64,000 bases of DNA from CAWBOY01 sp963790585 (GTDB taxonomy: Bacteria; Planctomycetota; Planctomycetia; Gemmatales; Gemmataceae), in NCBI GenBank assembly GCA_963790585.1, contig CAWBOY010000008.1, positions 186,001-250,000 on the forward strand, given 5' to 3'. The stretch's first letter is position 1; every line of letters begins with the position of its first letter. Shown here one piece after another: positions 24,389-33,706 of the stretch. The notes below the pieces were generated by a model, which saw only the letters and a list, made by a program, of their open reading frames with translations, was not told the origin of the DNA and searched no databases. The translations under genes were made by a program, and so were the position numbers.

Positions 24389-27300
24389 ATGTTCCTTCTG
24401 ACGCGCCGAGCGATTTGGTTGGTTCCCTTTTTCGCCGGGCTGGTGCTGTTGGTGCTAATCGACAAGACGCCGACGGCACCGCAACCGGCGGCGGAGGCCA
24501 AGATCGACTATGCCGCGGTGCAGCCTCTCATCAAGAAGTATTGTCTGGATTGTCACTCGACCAAGGCGAAGAAAGGAAGTCTGGACCTGGAGCGGTTCAC
24601 GACGCTCGATCACATTCGCAAGGACCTGAAGCCGTGGCAGGGGATGATCGAAATGATCGAGGCGGGGGAGATGCCGCCGAAAGAGAAGCCGCAACCGACG
24701 GCGGATGAGAAGAAACAGTTGATTGAATGGGTGCGGGCGTTTTTGGATAGTGAAGCGCGGCGCGGGCCGGTGATCCGGGTTATGTGCCGATGCGGCGGCT
24801 CAGCAACGCCGAGTACAACTACACGATACGCGATCTGACCGGTGTCGACCTGCAGCCGGCGCGAGTTTCCCGCCGACGGCGCCGCCGGTGAGGGGTTTAC
24901 GAACGCGGCCGAGGCACTCACCGACATATCGCCGGCGTTGCTCACCAAGTACCTTAACGCGGCCAAAGAGATAGCGGATCATGCCGTACTGTTGCCGGAC
25001 GGTTTTCGTTTTTCGCCAACGAAGACGCGCCGCGATTGGACGGATGAGAGTCTGACCCAGCTTCGCAAATTCTATGCGCCCTACGCGCCGGAGGGGCGGC
25101 TGCCGTTTCAGCCGTATCTCCTGGCGACGGTGCGGCATCGCGACGCGTTGATTCAAAAAAAGATCAATCTGGACGAGGTCGCGGCCAAGGAGAAGCTAAG
25201 CGCCAAGTATCTCCAGGTGCTGTGGCAGACGTTAACCGACACGAAGGCCTCACAACCGCTGGACCAGATTCGCCAGCGCTGGCGTCAAGGGACGGAGCGC
25301 GATGTGCCGGCGCTCGTCGCCGAAATAACGGCGTGGCAGACGGCTTTGTGGAAGGTCGTAGCCATCGGCAGCTATCGCTATGGTGATTCGCCGCGACAGG
25401 TGGCCAACAACCCCGCGCCTACGGCGACTCAAAGCCTGCGATTTGGTATGAAGCCGGTACCCGGGCAAAGTGACGTGGTGCTCTATCTCCAAACTCATGA
25501 GATGGGGCTGGACGCCAAGAACGCGACGGTCGTTTGGCAGCGGCCCCGATTCGAGGGCGGTGGTAAGCCGCCCCTCTTATTGAAGGATTATGCTCAGTTT
25601 GGACCTGCCTATGAGATAGATTTTCCGACGGCGTTTGCGGACACGACGAAATATCTTGCGGCGGCTGTGGAGGTGGCGAACGATCGGACTGTGACAGCCC
25701 AGGATGTTGCCAACAAGCATGAGTTGAACGCAGCCTTTTTGAAGCGATGGATCGATGTCGTCGCGGTTGAGCCGTACAAGAAAACGACTGAAGCGGAGAA
25801 TCCAGGCCGAGTCGTGCCGACGGTTACCTTGACGTTGTTGGGCGAAAAAACAGTAAAGAATGGCGACCGGCCTGAGATTAACGGCTGGCACAAGAAGGGC
25901 ACGGATCTGCCCGTTCTTGTTTCCAATTCTTCAGATAAGGTTCAACAGATCCCGGGCCGAGTGTCGGCTCATGGCGTGGCCGTCCACCCGCTGCCCAAGG
26001 AATTCGTCGCCGTCGCCTGGAAGAGTCCGATCGGTGGGCAAGTGCGAGTAACGGCGCGCATCGCCCATGCTCACCCGGCCTGTGGCAACGGCGTCGCCTG
26101 GTGGATCTCGCAACGGCGCGAGGACAACGAGCGAGTCTTCGACGAGGGGGAGATCGCGCTTGGAGGCGAGGCCAAGCCGACCAGCACGATTCGCAAGGTC
26201 GCGAAGGGCGATCAGATTGTCCTGGCCGTGGATGCGAAGAACGGCGATCATACTTGCGATCTCACCGAGATCTCGTTGACTCTGTCGGAGATCGACAAGC
26301 CGGGCCGCATCTGGGATCTCGCCGCCGACATTGCCGATGCTGTTCTCACCGGCAATCCGCACGCGGACAAGCAGGGTAACAAAGACACCTGGAGCTTCGT
26401 CGCTGGTCCGACGCGGCCAATCGGCAAAGCCGCAAGCATCGTTATTCCCGGCGGTTCCTTGCTTGGCAAATGGCGCGAAGCGGCGGCCGACCCGTCGCGC
26501 CGAGCCGAGTCTGACAAACTGGCCGAGCAGACCAAATCGTTGCTTACAGGCCCGCGGCCAATGATGGGCACGGATCCAAATCGTCTCCTGTATGACAATT
26601 TCGTCTCCGTCCAGAGTCCGTTGCTCATAGGCCTGGACCTTCGCCCTTTCCGTAAGACCCCGGATGGCAAAAGTTACGGTATTGCCAAAGAACTCTTCAA
26701 CAAAACTGTAGACCGGGCTGGCCTCGCGGTACCCGCGAACGCGGTTACAGAGGTTCGTCTCCCAGCGGCATTGTTCCGGGATCGGGAATTCGTTGTCGAT
26801 GGTGGCCTGGAGTCCGCCACGGACGATCGGGTTGTGCAATTCCAAGTTACGACCTCCCCGAACACCAACGTCGTTCGTTGGGACGGCAAGAGTCCCGTCG
26901 TGGCGTCAGCGAGCGGCACGGGATTCAAACAACTTGTCCAAGGCTACGACGAGTTTCGGCGCTGCTTCCCGCTGTTCGTGTGCTTTCCCGTAGTCGTACC
27001 CGTCGATGAGGCCGTCAGCCTGAAAATGTTCCATCGTGAAGATGAACAATTGAACAGGCTGTTTCTGGATGAGACTCAGAAACAACGACTCGATCACCTC
27101 TGGAGCGAACACCGCTTCATCAGTCAGCAACCGCTGGCGGAGAACAATTACCTCCCACAATTCATTGGCTTCGTGACGCAGGATCAACCCAAGGAGCTAT
27201 TGGCCTATTTCGAGGGGCAACGGCCTGTTTTCAAGAAACGGGCCGAGGAGTTCGAACAGGATCTGGTGGCCGCGATTCCGAAGCAGATGGATCGGCTTCT

Positions 27301-28524
27301 GGAGTTTGCAGGCCGGGCCTATCGGCGGCCTCTTCAGGAAAAAGAAAAGGCCGGCTTGAATAGTCTCTATCAGGCGCTGCGGAGCAAGGGAGCGCCCCAT
27401 GAGGAAGCGTTTCGTGGCGTCTTGGCTCGTGTTCTTGTAGCGCCTGCGTTTCTCTTCCGCGTCGAACAGGCGCCCGCGGGGAGCAAGGCGGCACTGGTCA
27501 ACGACTGGGAGTTAGCCACGCGGCTGAGCTATTTCCTTTGGTCTTCCGCTCCTGACGAAGAACTCCGACGCCTGGCGCAGGCCGGAACGCTCCAAAATCC
27601 GAAAGTGATGGCGGAACAAGTCCGGCGCATGGTCAAGGACGACCGTTTGCGAGCGCTGGCGATCGAGTTCGGCACCCAATGGCTGCACGTGCGCGGCTTC
27701 GATGAATTCAATGAGAAAAATGAGAAGCTGTTTCCCACGTTCGATGCCACTCTCCGCAAAGCGATCTACGAGGAATCGATCCTCTTTTTTCAGGACCTGT
27801 TTCAGAACGATCGAGCGCTCCATCAGGTACTCGACGCCGATTACACCTATTTGAATGAAGCGCTCGCCAAACATTATGGCATCCCTGGAGTCAGCGGCCC
27901 CCAATGGCGCCGCGTCGACGGGGTCCGGCAATATGGCCGGGGAGGTATCCTAGGACTGGCAAGTATCCAGGCGAAACAGGCTGGAGCATCGCGGACCAGC
28001 CCGGTCCTACGTGGCAACTGGGTGGTGGAAACGCTCCTTGGCGAGAAGCTGCCGCGCCCGCCGGCAAATGTTCCGAAGCTGCCGGAGGAGGAGAACGGAG
28101 CCGACCTTCTCACGATGCGGCAACAGGTCGAGAAGCACGCCCGCGCCCGGAGTGCGCCATGTGCCATCAGCGCATCGACCCCTTCGGCTTCGCCCTGGAA
28201 CGCTACGATCCCATTGGTCGCCGGCGTGACAAAGACCTCGGCGGCCTGATGGTCGATACCCATGCCAAGCTCAAGGATGGCACGGAGTTTGCCGACATCG
28301 ATGGGCTCCGCACGTATCTGTTAACGAAGAAAAAAGACGTGATTGAAAGGCTCTTTTGTCGAAAATTGCTGGGGTATGCCCTGGGGCGCCAGGTTACACT
28401 ATCGGATCAGGCGTTGATCGAGGAAATGGTCAAGGAGTTGGACAAAAACGAGGGAAGACTGTCGGCAGCGCTCCTGGCCATAATGCGGAGTCCGCAGTTT
28501 CGCATGATCCGAGGTAGCGAGTAA
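24389..28524 (+). CDS. Cytochrome-c/DUF1587-DUF1595-DUF1592-DUF1588-DUF1585 protein with frameshifts
   Basis: About 1,378 residues. A leader (LVPFFAGLVLLVLI) is followed by a haem domain with YCLDCHST near residue 52. Near 24757-24765 the frame slips to read GYVPMRRLSNAEYNYTIRDLTG (DUF1587), slips back near 24857, and runs on to 28140. There it shifts again into ECAMCHQRIDPFGFALERYDP and the DUF1585 tail ending FRMIRGSE. The middle has YRRPLQEKEKAGLNSLY (DUF1595), WELATRLSYFLWSSAPDEEL (DUF1592) and RGGILGLASIQAKQAGASRTSPV (DUF1588). All three junctions look like single-base errors. It is exported and, as usual, paired with a DUF1552 protein (28616). The reaction is unknown. Confidence 0.87.
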
Positions 28525-28529
28525 TTGAA

Positions 28530-28590
28530 ATATAGCCCCCGGCTTGCCAGGGGGTTGAGATCCAGACCCGGCCTAAAGGCCGGGCTATAT
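28530..28590. repeat. TATAGCCCCCGGCTTGCC-family hairpin between the DUF1592 and DUF1552 genes
   Basis: The outer arms ATATAGCCC and GGGCTATAT pair, and the GCCTAAAGGC hairpin sits inside. Related words recur at 30614-30675 and, inverted, at 41526-41550. It lies between two genes that are normally cotranscribed, so it may tune expression rather than end it. Confidence 0.75.
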
Positions 28591-28615
28591 AAAAACCACC
28601 CATTAAGAGGCACCC

Positions 28616-29932
28616 ATGTCATTGCCATCGAAGATCACCCAGCCCCTCTCGCGCCGCGCTTTCCTCCACGGCATCGGCGTGACGATGGCGTTGCCCTGGC
28701 TGGAGTCCGTACCTGTTTGGGGCGATGACAAGGCGAAAAACGCTTCGTCGGAGCCGCCGGTGCGGTTTGCCTGCCTCTTCTCCGGCAACGGCTACCATAG
28801 CAAGGAGTGGTGGGCCAAGGGTGAGGGGACCAATATGGAACTCGGGAAGGTGCTGGAATCGCTCCGGCCTTTCCGTGAAAAGATGTTATTCCTGCGCGGG
28901 CTTTACAATCAGGAGGCCCTCATTGGCGGCATCCATAGCTGTCAGACCGGGAATTTGCTGACAGGGGCGCATTTGGCACCGGACGGCGGGATCAAGTCGG
29001 GCATCAGTTGCGACCAGGTGCTGGCTGAGCGGCTCAAGGATCAGACGAAGGTTCCGAGCTTGGTACTCGGTTGCGAGCCGTCGATCGCTGCGATCCACAA
29101 GAACTACTCGATGATCTATAGCTCGCACATCTCGTGGAGCTCGCCGACTACGCCGACGCCGCTCGAACTCTACCCTGGTCTCGCCTTCGACCGGCTGTTC
29201 CGCGACGAGGTCGGCCGGGCTGACAAAAGCGTGTTGGACGCGGTCATGGAGGATGCGACCGGCTACCGCAACAAGGTGAGCAAGGCCGATCAACGGCGGC
29301 TCGATGAGTATCTTTCGTCTGTTCGAGAAGTGGAAGTACGGATCGATCGCGCCGGCAAGGCGGGGCGTCTGCAAGGCTGGCGGCCGACGTTGGAAAAGCC
29401 CGACATGCCGCGCCCGGCCGATGGCATTCCGCAGGACATCGATCAGCACATGAGGCTCATGTGTGACATCCTGGTATTGGCGTTCCGCACGGACACGACC
29501 CGTGTGGCCACGCTAAAGCTGAACAATGACCACTCATCGCTGCGCTTTCCGCATTTGAAGGTCGATTACATGATCCACCATCTCTTGTCGCACACGGACG
29601 GAGCCGACTGGCTCAAGGTAAACCAGTTCTTTGCTCAGCAACTCGGCTATATCGCTGAGAAGCTCGATAAGGTCCAGGAGGGTGAGCGAACTCTTCTCGA
29701 CAACAGCATGATCCTGTTCTGCTCGAGCATGATGACGGGAAATCACAACAACGATCAACTGCCGGTGGTGATGCTGGGTAAGGGTGGCGGACAGATCAAA
29801 ACGGGTCGTGTTCTGGATTATCTGAATAAGCCAAATCGGAAAATGTGCAGTCTCTACCTGTCGCTGATGGACAAGGCGGGCGTGCGATTGGAGAGCTTCG
29901 GAGACTCGAAGGAGAGACTCGCGGAAATTTGA
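28616..29932 (+). CDS. DUF1552 family protein with Tat signal
   Basis: 438 residues. The leader SRRAFLHGIGVTMALPWLE is a twin-arginine signal, implying export after folding. The mature part begins RFACLFSGNGYHSKEWW, has the GIHSCQTGNLLTGA block near 103, and ends in FGDSKERLAEI, which fits DUF1552. CSSMMTGNHNNDQLPVVMLGKGGGQIKTGR near 380 resembles the DUF1501 closing motif, so the two families are related in fold. It starts 91 bases after the DUF1592 gene, its usual partner. Confidence 0.92.
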   Translation: MSLPSKITQPLSRRAFLHGIGVTMALPWLESVPVWGDDKAKNASSEPPVRFACLFSGNGYHSKEWWAKGEGTNMELGKVLESLRPFREKMLFLRGLYNQEALIGGIHSCQTGNLLTGAHLAPDGGIKSGISCDQVLAERLKDQTKVPSLVLGCEPSIAAIHKNYSMIYSSHISWSSPTTPTPLELYPGLAFDRLFRDEVGRADKSVLDAVMEDATGYRNKVSKADQRRLDEYLSSVREVEVRIDRAGKAGRLQGWRPTLEKPDMPRPADGIPQDIDQHMRLMCDILVLAFRTDTTRVATLKLNNDHSSLRFPHLKVDYMIHHLLSHTDGADWLKVNQFFAQQLGYIAEKLDKVQEGERTLLDNSMILFCSSMMTGNHNNDQLPVVMLGKGGGQIKTGRVLDYLNKPNRKMCSLYLSLMDKAGVRLESFGDSKERLAEI

Positions 29933-29967
29933 GGGGCCTATACGGTTAGCCGCGAATACCCGCCGTT

Positions 29968-30036
29968 GTGGCATGGTCTCCCGACCATGCCACTGACCGG
30001 TTGCGCGAAAGTGGAACGGTCAGGAGACCGTTCCAC
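29968..30036. repeat. Paired hairpins GTGGCATGGTC/GTGGAACGGTC
   Basis: Bases 29968-29993 form GTGGCATGGTC...GACCATGCCAC, and 30011-30036 form GTGGAACGGTC...GACCGTTCCAC, each a perfect 11-base stem. The two differ by coordinated changes that keep pairing, which suggests selection on the structure. Confidence 0.8.
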
Positions 30037-30175
30037 CACAAGGAGTACATGGAGGCGAGGCTCACTCAAAAAAAATCTGTAGTCCTAGTTCCTACTTTTC
30101 CTATACTTGAAGGCGTAGCCAATTTGGGTAAGATTGGCGTTGCGTCGCTCACACCAACAACAAACGAGAGGCACC

Positions 30176-30601
30176 ATGATGGACAAGGCGAAAACAGGCT
30201 CGGCAGCGGCTCCTGAGAAGAAGATCTCGAAGATGGAGGCGGTCCGACGAGCGATTGCCAAGTTTGGGCCCGAGACCAAACCCACGGAGATCGCGATCTT
30301 TATCAAGAAATCTTTTGGCATCGAGCTCACGAACGATCGCATCTCGAATTACAAGAGCGAGATTCTTCGTCAAGCGGGAACCAAAGGTAAGGCGACAAAA
30401 GGTAAGCCAGGACCGAAACCGATGGCTAAGCCGGCTTCCGCCCCCGCGCCTACCGCAGCCATGGTGATGGCTCCGGCGGCTTCGACCAACGGCAAGAGCA
30501 CCGGCGGTATCGGCCTCAAAGACATCGAGACGGTCAAGGAATTGATTTCTCGCGTCGGGCAGAAACAACTCGAAGGGCTGATCGGCCTGATCGCGGACTG
30601 A
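30176..30601 (+). CDS. Small basic, possible DNA-binding protein, unknown function
   Basis: 141 residues from the first of two adjacent ATGs, with GAGAGG upstream. Residues 15-70 (SKMEAVRRAIAKFGPETKPTEIAIFIKKSFGIELTNDRISNYKSEILR) read as a compact helical domain with winged-helix-like spacing. A Lys/Gly/Pro-rich linker (TKGKATKGKPGPKPMAKP), much like histone H1 tails, is followed by a C-terminal helix pair (GIGLKDIETVKELISRVG). I recall similar small proteins from planctomycetes but no established role. Nucleic-acid binding is inferred from composition only. Isolated between repeat elements. Confidence 0.72.
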   Translation: MMDKAKTGSAAAPEKKISKMEAVRRAIAKFGPETKPTEIAIFIKKSFGIELTNDRISNYKSEILRQAGTKGKATKGKPGPKPMAKPASAPAPTAAMVMAPAASTNGKSTGGIGLKDIETVKELISRVGQKQLEGLIGLIAD

Positions 30602-30613
30602 TGTCAGGCGATT

Positions 30614-30675
30614 CGTTATATAGCTCGCGGCTTGCCGGGGGTGACCACGCCCGGCAAGCCGGGAGCTATATAACG
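30614..30675. repeat. CGTTATATAGCTC inverted repeat (GGCTTGCCGGG family)
   Basis: The arms CGTTATATAGCTC-CGGCTTGCCGGG and CCCGGCAAGCCGGGAGCTATATAACG pair over about 26 bases. It sits between convergent genes (30176 plus, 30686 minus), a fitting place for a two-way terminator. It is related to 28530-28590. Confidence 0.82.
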
Positions 30676-30685
30676 AGGTTCGGCC

Positions 30686-31300
30686 TTATTCATAACTGTA
30701 CAAATCATTCGAGCTGACTTCGGGCTCTGGGGGGCTCAGAGCGAGTAAGACCCACCAGATGCCATAGAACAGCAAATCGACGCCGACGCACATGCCGATG
30801 AACCACACGCCATCCATCGGCCAATGACGCCAAACCATTAACCCCAGAAAGAATGTGACCGCGCCGCTGAGGCAAGCCCAAGTTCCATAAGGAAGGGTCA
30901 AGGTTGACGTTGCTAAAAAACGATAAAGGCCCCCAACCATCAGAAACATGGCAACGATGAGGGTGAGCTCTTCGGCGGCAGCTACGGGGTGGCCGATCAT
31001 AAAGATGCCGGCCACGATGCCAAGAACCGCTGACAGAACGCCTAGATAGACTTTGGTCTTATGCCGCGATAAAAAGCAATTCGCAGCTTCCGTCAACCCC
31101 CCCAGGAAGATCAGCCAACCGAGAAATGTGATGGTGAGGTAGGTCGCCAAGAATGGCGAGCTCAGCGCGACGAGTCCGAACAGGATCTGTAGCACTCCCA
31201 ACAACAAAAGCATTACCTTCTGTTGCGAAACGGGCTCCCGCGGCGGACTTGGTTCGGGCAGAGAAACGGGTTCGGGTAGCAGGTCCGATTCTTCCGGCAT
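30686..31300 (-). CDS. HdeD-like (DUF308) membrane protein
   Basis: 204 residues from ATG 31300; GGAGAAG lies 5 bases upstream, and the longer frame adds only implausible sequence. A Pro/Glu-rich cytoplasmic start is followed by about six helices in three pairs: VMLLLLGVLQILFGLVAL, TFLGWLIFLGGLTEA, VLSAVLGIVAGIFMIG, LIVAMFLMVGGLYRFL, ACLSGAVTFFLGLMVW and MCVGVDLLFYGIWWVLLAL. This helix-hairpin repetition, with short Gly-rich turns, is typical of DUF308/HdeD. In E. coli HdeD is linked to acid resistance; nothing here supports that role specifically. Confidence 0.86.
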   Translation of the reverse strand: MPEESDLLPEPVSLPEPSPPREPVSQQKVMLLLLGVLQILFGLVALSSPFLATYLTITFLGWLIFLGGLTEAANCFLSRHKTKVYLGVLSAVLGIVAGIFMIGHPVAAAEELTLIVAMFLMVGGLYRFLATSTLTLPYGTWACLSGAVTFFLGLMVWRHWPMDGVWFIGMCVGVDLLFYGIWWVLLALSPPEPEVSSNDLYSYE

Positions 31301-31495
31301 GACACTTCTCCAGAAATGAGGCGACAGGGCATGGCTTGACAGCACCGAGTACTTGATGGGCTTCACCAGGATATTTCTATGATCTTTGGGCGAGGCCTGG
31401 AACTGATTATAGTGTCTTGTCTGATTCACATGCCCTTGCCAACCACGGACTTCGGCTGAGAATACCCCTGTTTCGCTCCGTAAGGGCCGCCGATT

Positions 31496-32371
31496 ATGAC
31501 GACCAACTCCATGCCTTCGCCGGGTAGACGCTTGCGCGAGGCCTGGGCGCTTGAACCGGTGGCGCTGCCAGGCGTTTTCAATCCACTAATTGCCCGCATG
31601 GCGGAGCGGCTGGGGTTCAAAGGTCTCTATTTATCCGGTGCCGCTCTATCGGCTTCTTTAGGCTTGCCCGATGTTGGTTTGGTGACGCAGACCGAGTTCG
31701 CGGACCATATCCGAGCGGTGACTCGGGCCAGCTCGCTACCATTGTTGTCCGATGCGGATACCGGATTCGGCGAGGCTCTGAACGTCGAGCGCACCGTGCA
31801 ACTGTTTGAAGGGGCGGGAGCCGCTGGGCTGCACCTCGAAGATCAGACGCTGCCCAAGCGCTGTGGCCATCTCTCCGGGAAGCAATTGATCGATGCCGAA
31901 GCTATGGCGGCCAAAATACGGGCAGCGGTCGCGGCTCGTCGTGATCCTGCTTTCGTGATCGTGGCGCGGACCAACGCGCGGAGCGTGACCGGCTTCATTG
32001 ACGCCGTGCAGCGTGCGCGGCTGTATTTAGAGGCAGGAGCGGACGCGATTTTTCCGGAGGCGCTGGAGAGCCTGGAGGAGTTCGCGGCGTTTGCCGCCGA
32101 AGTGCGGGCGCCGCTGATGGCGAACATGACGGAGTTCGGTCGCGGACCGCTGCTCGACTTTGATACGCTCGCTGGACTAGGATATCGTATGATCCTCTAT
32201 CCGGTGACGATGCTGCGTTCAGCGCTCAAAGCCGTTCAAGAAACGCTGATGGAGATTCTCGCCAAAGGACATCAGCGCGACCGCCTGCCGCAGATGCTCA
32301 CGTGCGCGGAGCTTTATGAATTACTGGATTATGCCGGCTATGAGGCGCGAGACCAGGCTTACTTCGGATAG
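31496..32371 (+). CDS. prpB: Methylisocitrate lyase (isocitrate lyase/PEP mutase family)
   Basis: 291 residues. KRCGH at 121-125 is the active-site signature of isocitrate and methylisocitrate lyases, with LSDADTGFGE (85-93) supplying the Mg2+ ligands and ARTNAR the later loop. The length fits PrpB (about 295) and is far below isocitrate lyase (over 400). It should cleave 2-methylisocitrate to succinate and pyruvate in the cytoplasm, the last step of the methylcitrate cycle for propionyl-CoA. The next gene, 57 bases on, is a citrate/methylcitrate synthase, supporting this. Start 31496 is the first ATG; one at 31511 is possible. No prpD is in the window. Confidence 0.92.
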   Translation: MTTNSMPSPGRRLREAWALEPVALPGVFNPLIARMAERLGFKGLYLSGAALSASLGLPDVGLVTQTEFADHIRAVTRASSLPLLSDADTGFGEALNVERTVQLFEGAGAAGLHLEDQTLPKRCGHLSGKQLIDAEAMAAKIRAAVAARRDPAFVIVARTNARSVTGFIDAVQRARLYLEAGADAIFPEALESLEEFAAFAAEVRAPLMANMTEFGRGPLLDFDTLAGLGYRMILYPVTMLRSALKAVQETLMEILAKGHQRDRLPQMLTCAELYELLDYAGYEARDQAYFG

Positions 32372-32427
32372 TGTTCCCCTCAGGAACGCGATTATGCGAA
32401 ATTGGCGATCTCTTTAGGAGCAAATAT

Positions 32428-33564
32428 ATGACCGCCGAAGCCACGCCCAACGAGATCTATTCCCCCGGGTTGGAAGGTGTGATCGCGGGAGAAACGGCGA
32501 TTTCCACAGTGGCTGACGGCTTGAGCTATCGCGGCTATTCCGTGATGGAGCTGGCCGAAAGGACCACGTTCGACGAGGTGGCCTATTTATTGCTCTATGG
32601 CGAGCTGCCGACGGCTCGTCAGCTGGCAGACTTCCGCAATCGCGTCGCCGTAGCGCGGCAGCTGCCACAACCCTTGCGCGACCTGCTGAAATCGTTGCCG
32701 CGCTGGACGCCGCCGATGGATTCCTTGCGCTCGGCTGTGAGCATCTTGGCGCATTTCGACCAAGATACGCCCGACAGCTCGCGCGACGCCAATTTACGCA
32801 AAGCGGAACGGTTGCTTGGGCAGATTCCGGTGGCCATTGCCGAGCATCATCGGGCTAGCAAAGGCTTACAACCGATCGCGGCGCGTGAAGACCTGTCGCA
32901 CGCTGCGAATTTCTTATATATGTTGCGCGGCGTCGAACCTTCGGAGGCCTCGACGCGGGCTCTCGACGTGTCGTTGATCCTTTACGCCGAACATGAATTC
33001 AACGCCTCGACCTTTACAGCTCGCGTGGTCACTTCGACGGAATCCGATCTGCATTCTGCTATTGTCGCGGCAATTGGGGCGCTCAAAGGTCGGTTGCACG
33101 GCGGAGCAAATGAGAAAGTTGTAGACATTCTGAAAGCAGCTGGCGGGCCAGCACAAGCGGAAGCGTGGTTGTGCGCGGCCATAGCGCGAAAAGAGCGGAT
33201 CATGGGTTTCGGCCATCGGGTCTACAAGGCGGGCGACGTTCGCGCGGGAATTCTGAAAGTCTTTGCCCAGCGCGCGGCCGAAGCGGCCGGAACGACCGCG
33301 CTCGAGGAAACGGCGGCGATCTTCGAGCGCATCCTGGGAAATGAAAAGAACTTATATCCTAACCTAGACTGGCCGGCTGGTCGACTCTATCATGCGTTGA
33401 ACCTCGAAGTGCCACTCTATACGCCGATCTTTGTGATGGCGCGCGTCGCCGGTTGGGCAGCTCATGTCAATGAGCAGCAGGAACACAATCGGCTTATCCG
33501 GCCGCGAGCACGATATATTGGCCCGGAAAGACGGTCGGTTAAGCCGGTGACCGAAAGAGATTAA
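32428..33564 (+). CDS. prpC: 2-methylcitrate synthase / citrate synthase
   Basis: 378 residues from ATG 32428, chosen for the AGGAG 7 bases upstream. The citrate synthase triad is present: His224 (HGGANE), His263 (GFGHRVYK) and Asp314 (NLDW). The C-terminal region has NEQQEHNRLIRPRARYIGP, typical of the short, type II-like enzymes that include PrpC. Placement directly after prpB points to methylcitrate synthesis from propionyl-CoA and oxaloacetate, but citrate synthesis cannot be excluded by sequence. The two genes should form one transcript. Confidence 0.9.
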   Translation: MTAEATPNEIYSPGLEGVIAGETAISTVADGLSYRGYSVMELAERTTFDEVAYLLLYGELPTARQLADFRNRVAVARQLPQPLRDLLKSLPRWTPPMDSLRSAVSILAHFDQDTPDSSRDANLRKAERLLGQIPVAIAEHHRASKGLQPIAAREDLSHAANFLYMLRGVEPSEASTRALDVSLILYAEHEFNASTFTARVVTSTESDLHSAIVAAIGALKGRLHGGANEKVVDILKAAGGPAQAEAWLCAAIARKERIMGFGHRVYKAGDVRAGILKVFAQRAAEAAGTTALEETAAIFERILGNEKNLYPNLDWPAGRLYHALNLEVPLYTPIFVMARVAGWAAHVNEQQEHNRLIRPRARYIGPERRSVKPVTERD

Positions 33565-33706
33565 AAGATGAGAAAAGAATGAGAGTAAACTAGGTGTTTT
33601 TTCTAGAGACAATTGTGGTAATTTGGGGTTATGATACTGGTGAGGACATGGTCCTCGTCTAAAAACTCGCACTGATTCGGCTCATACTTTGACTGGAGAG
33701 CGTCCC

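Noticed and set aside
25931..26845. 304-codon minus-strand frame
   Set aside because: Antisense to the DUF1592-family gene and without recognisable motifs.
32428..33564. Naming the gene gltA (housekeeping citrate synthase)
   Set aside because: Adjacency to prpB and the short length favour PrpC, though activity cannot be proved from sequence.
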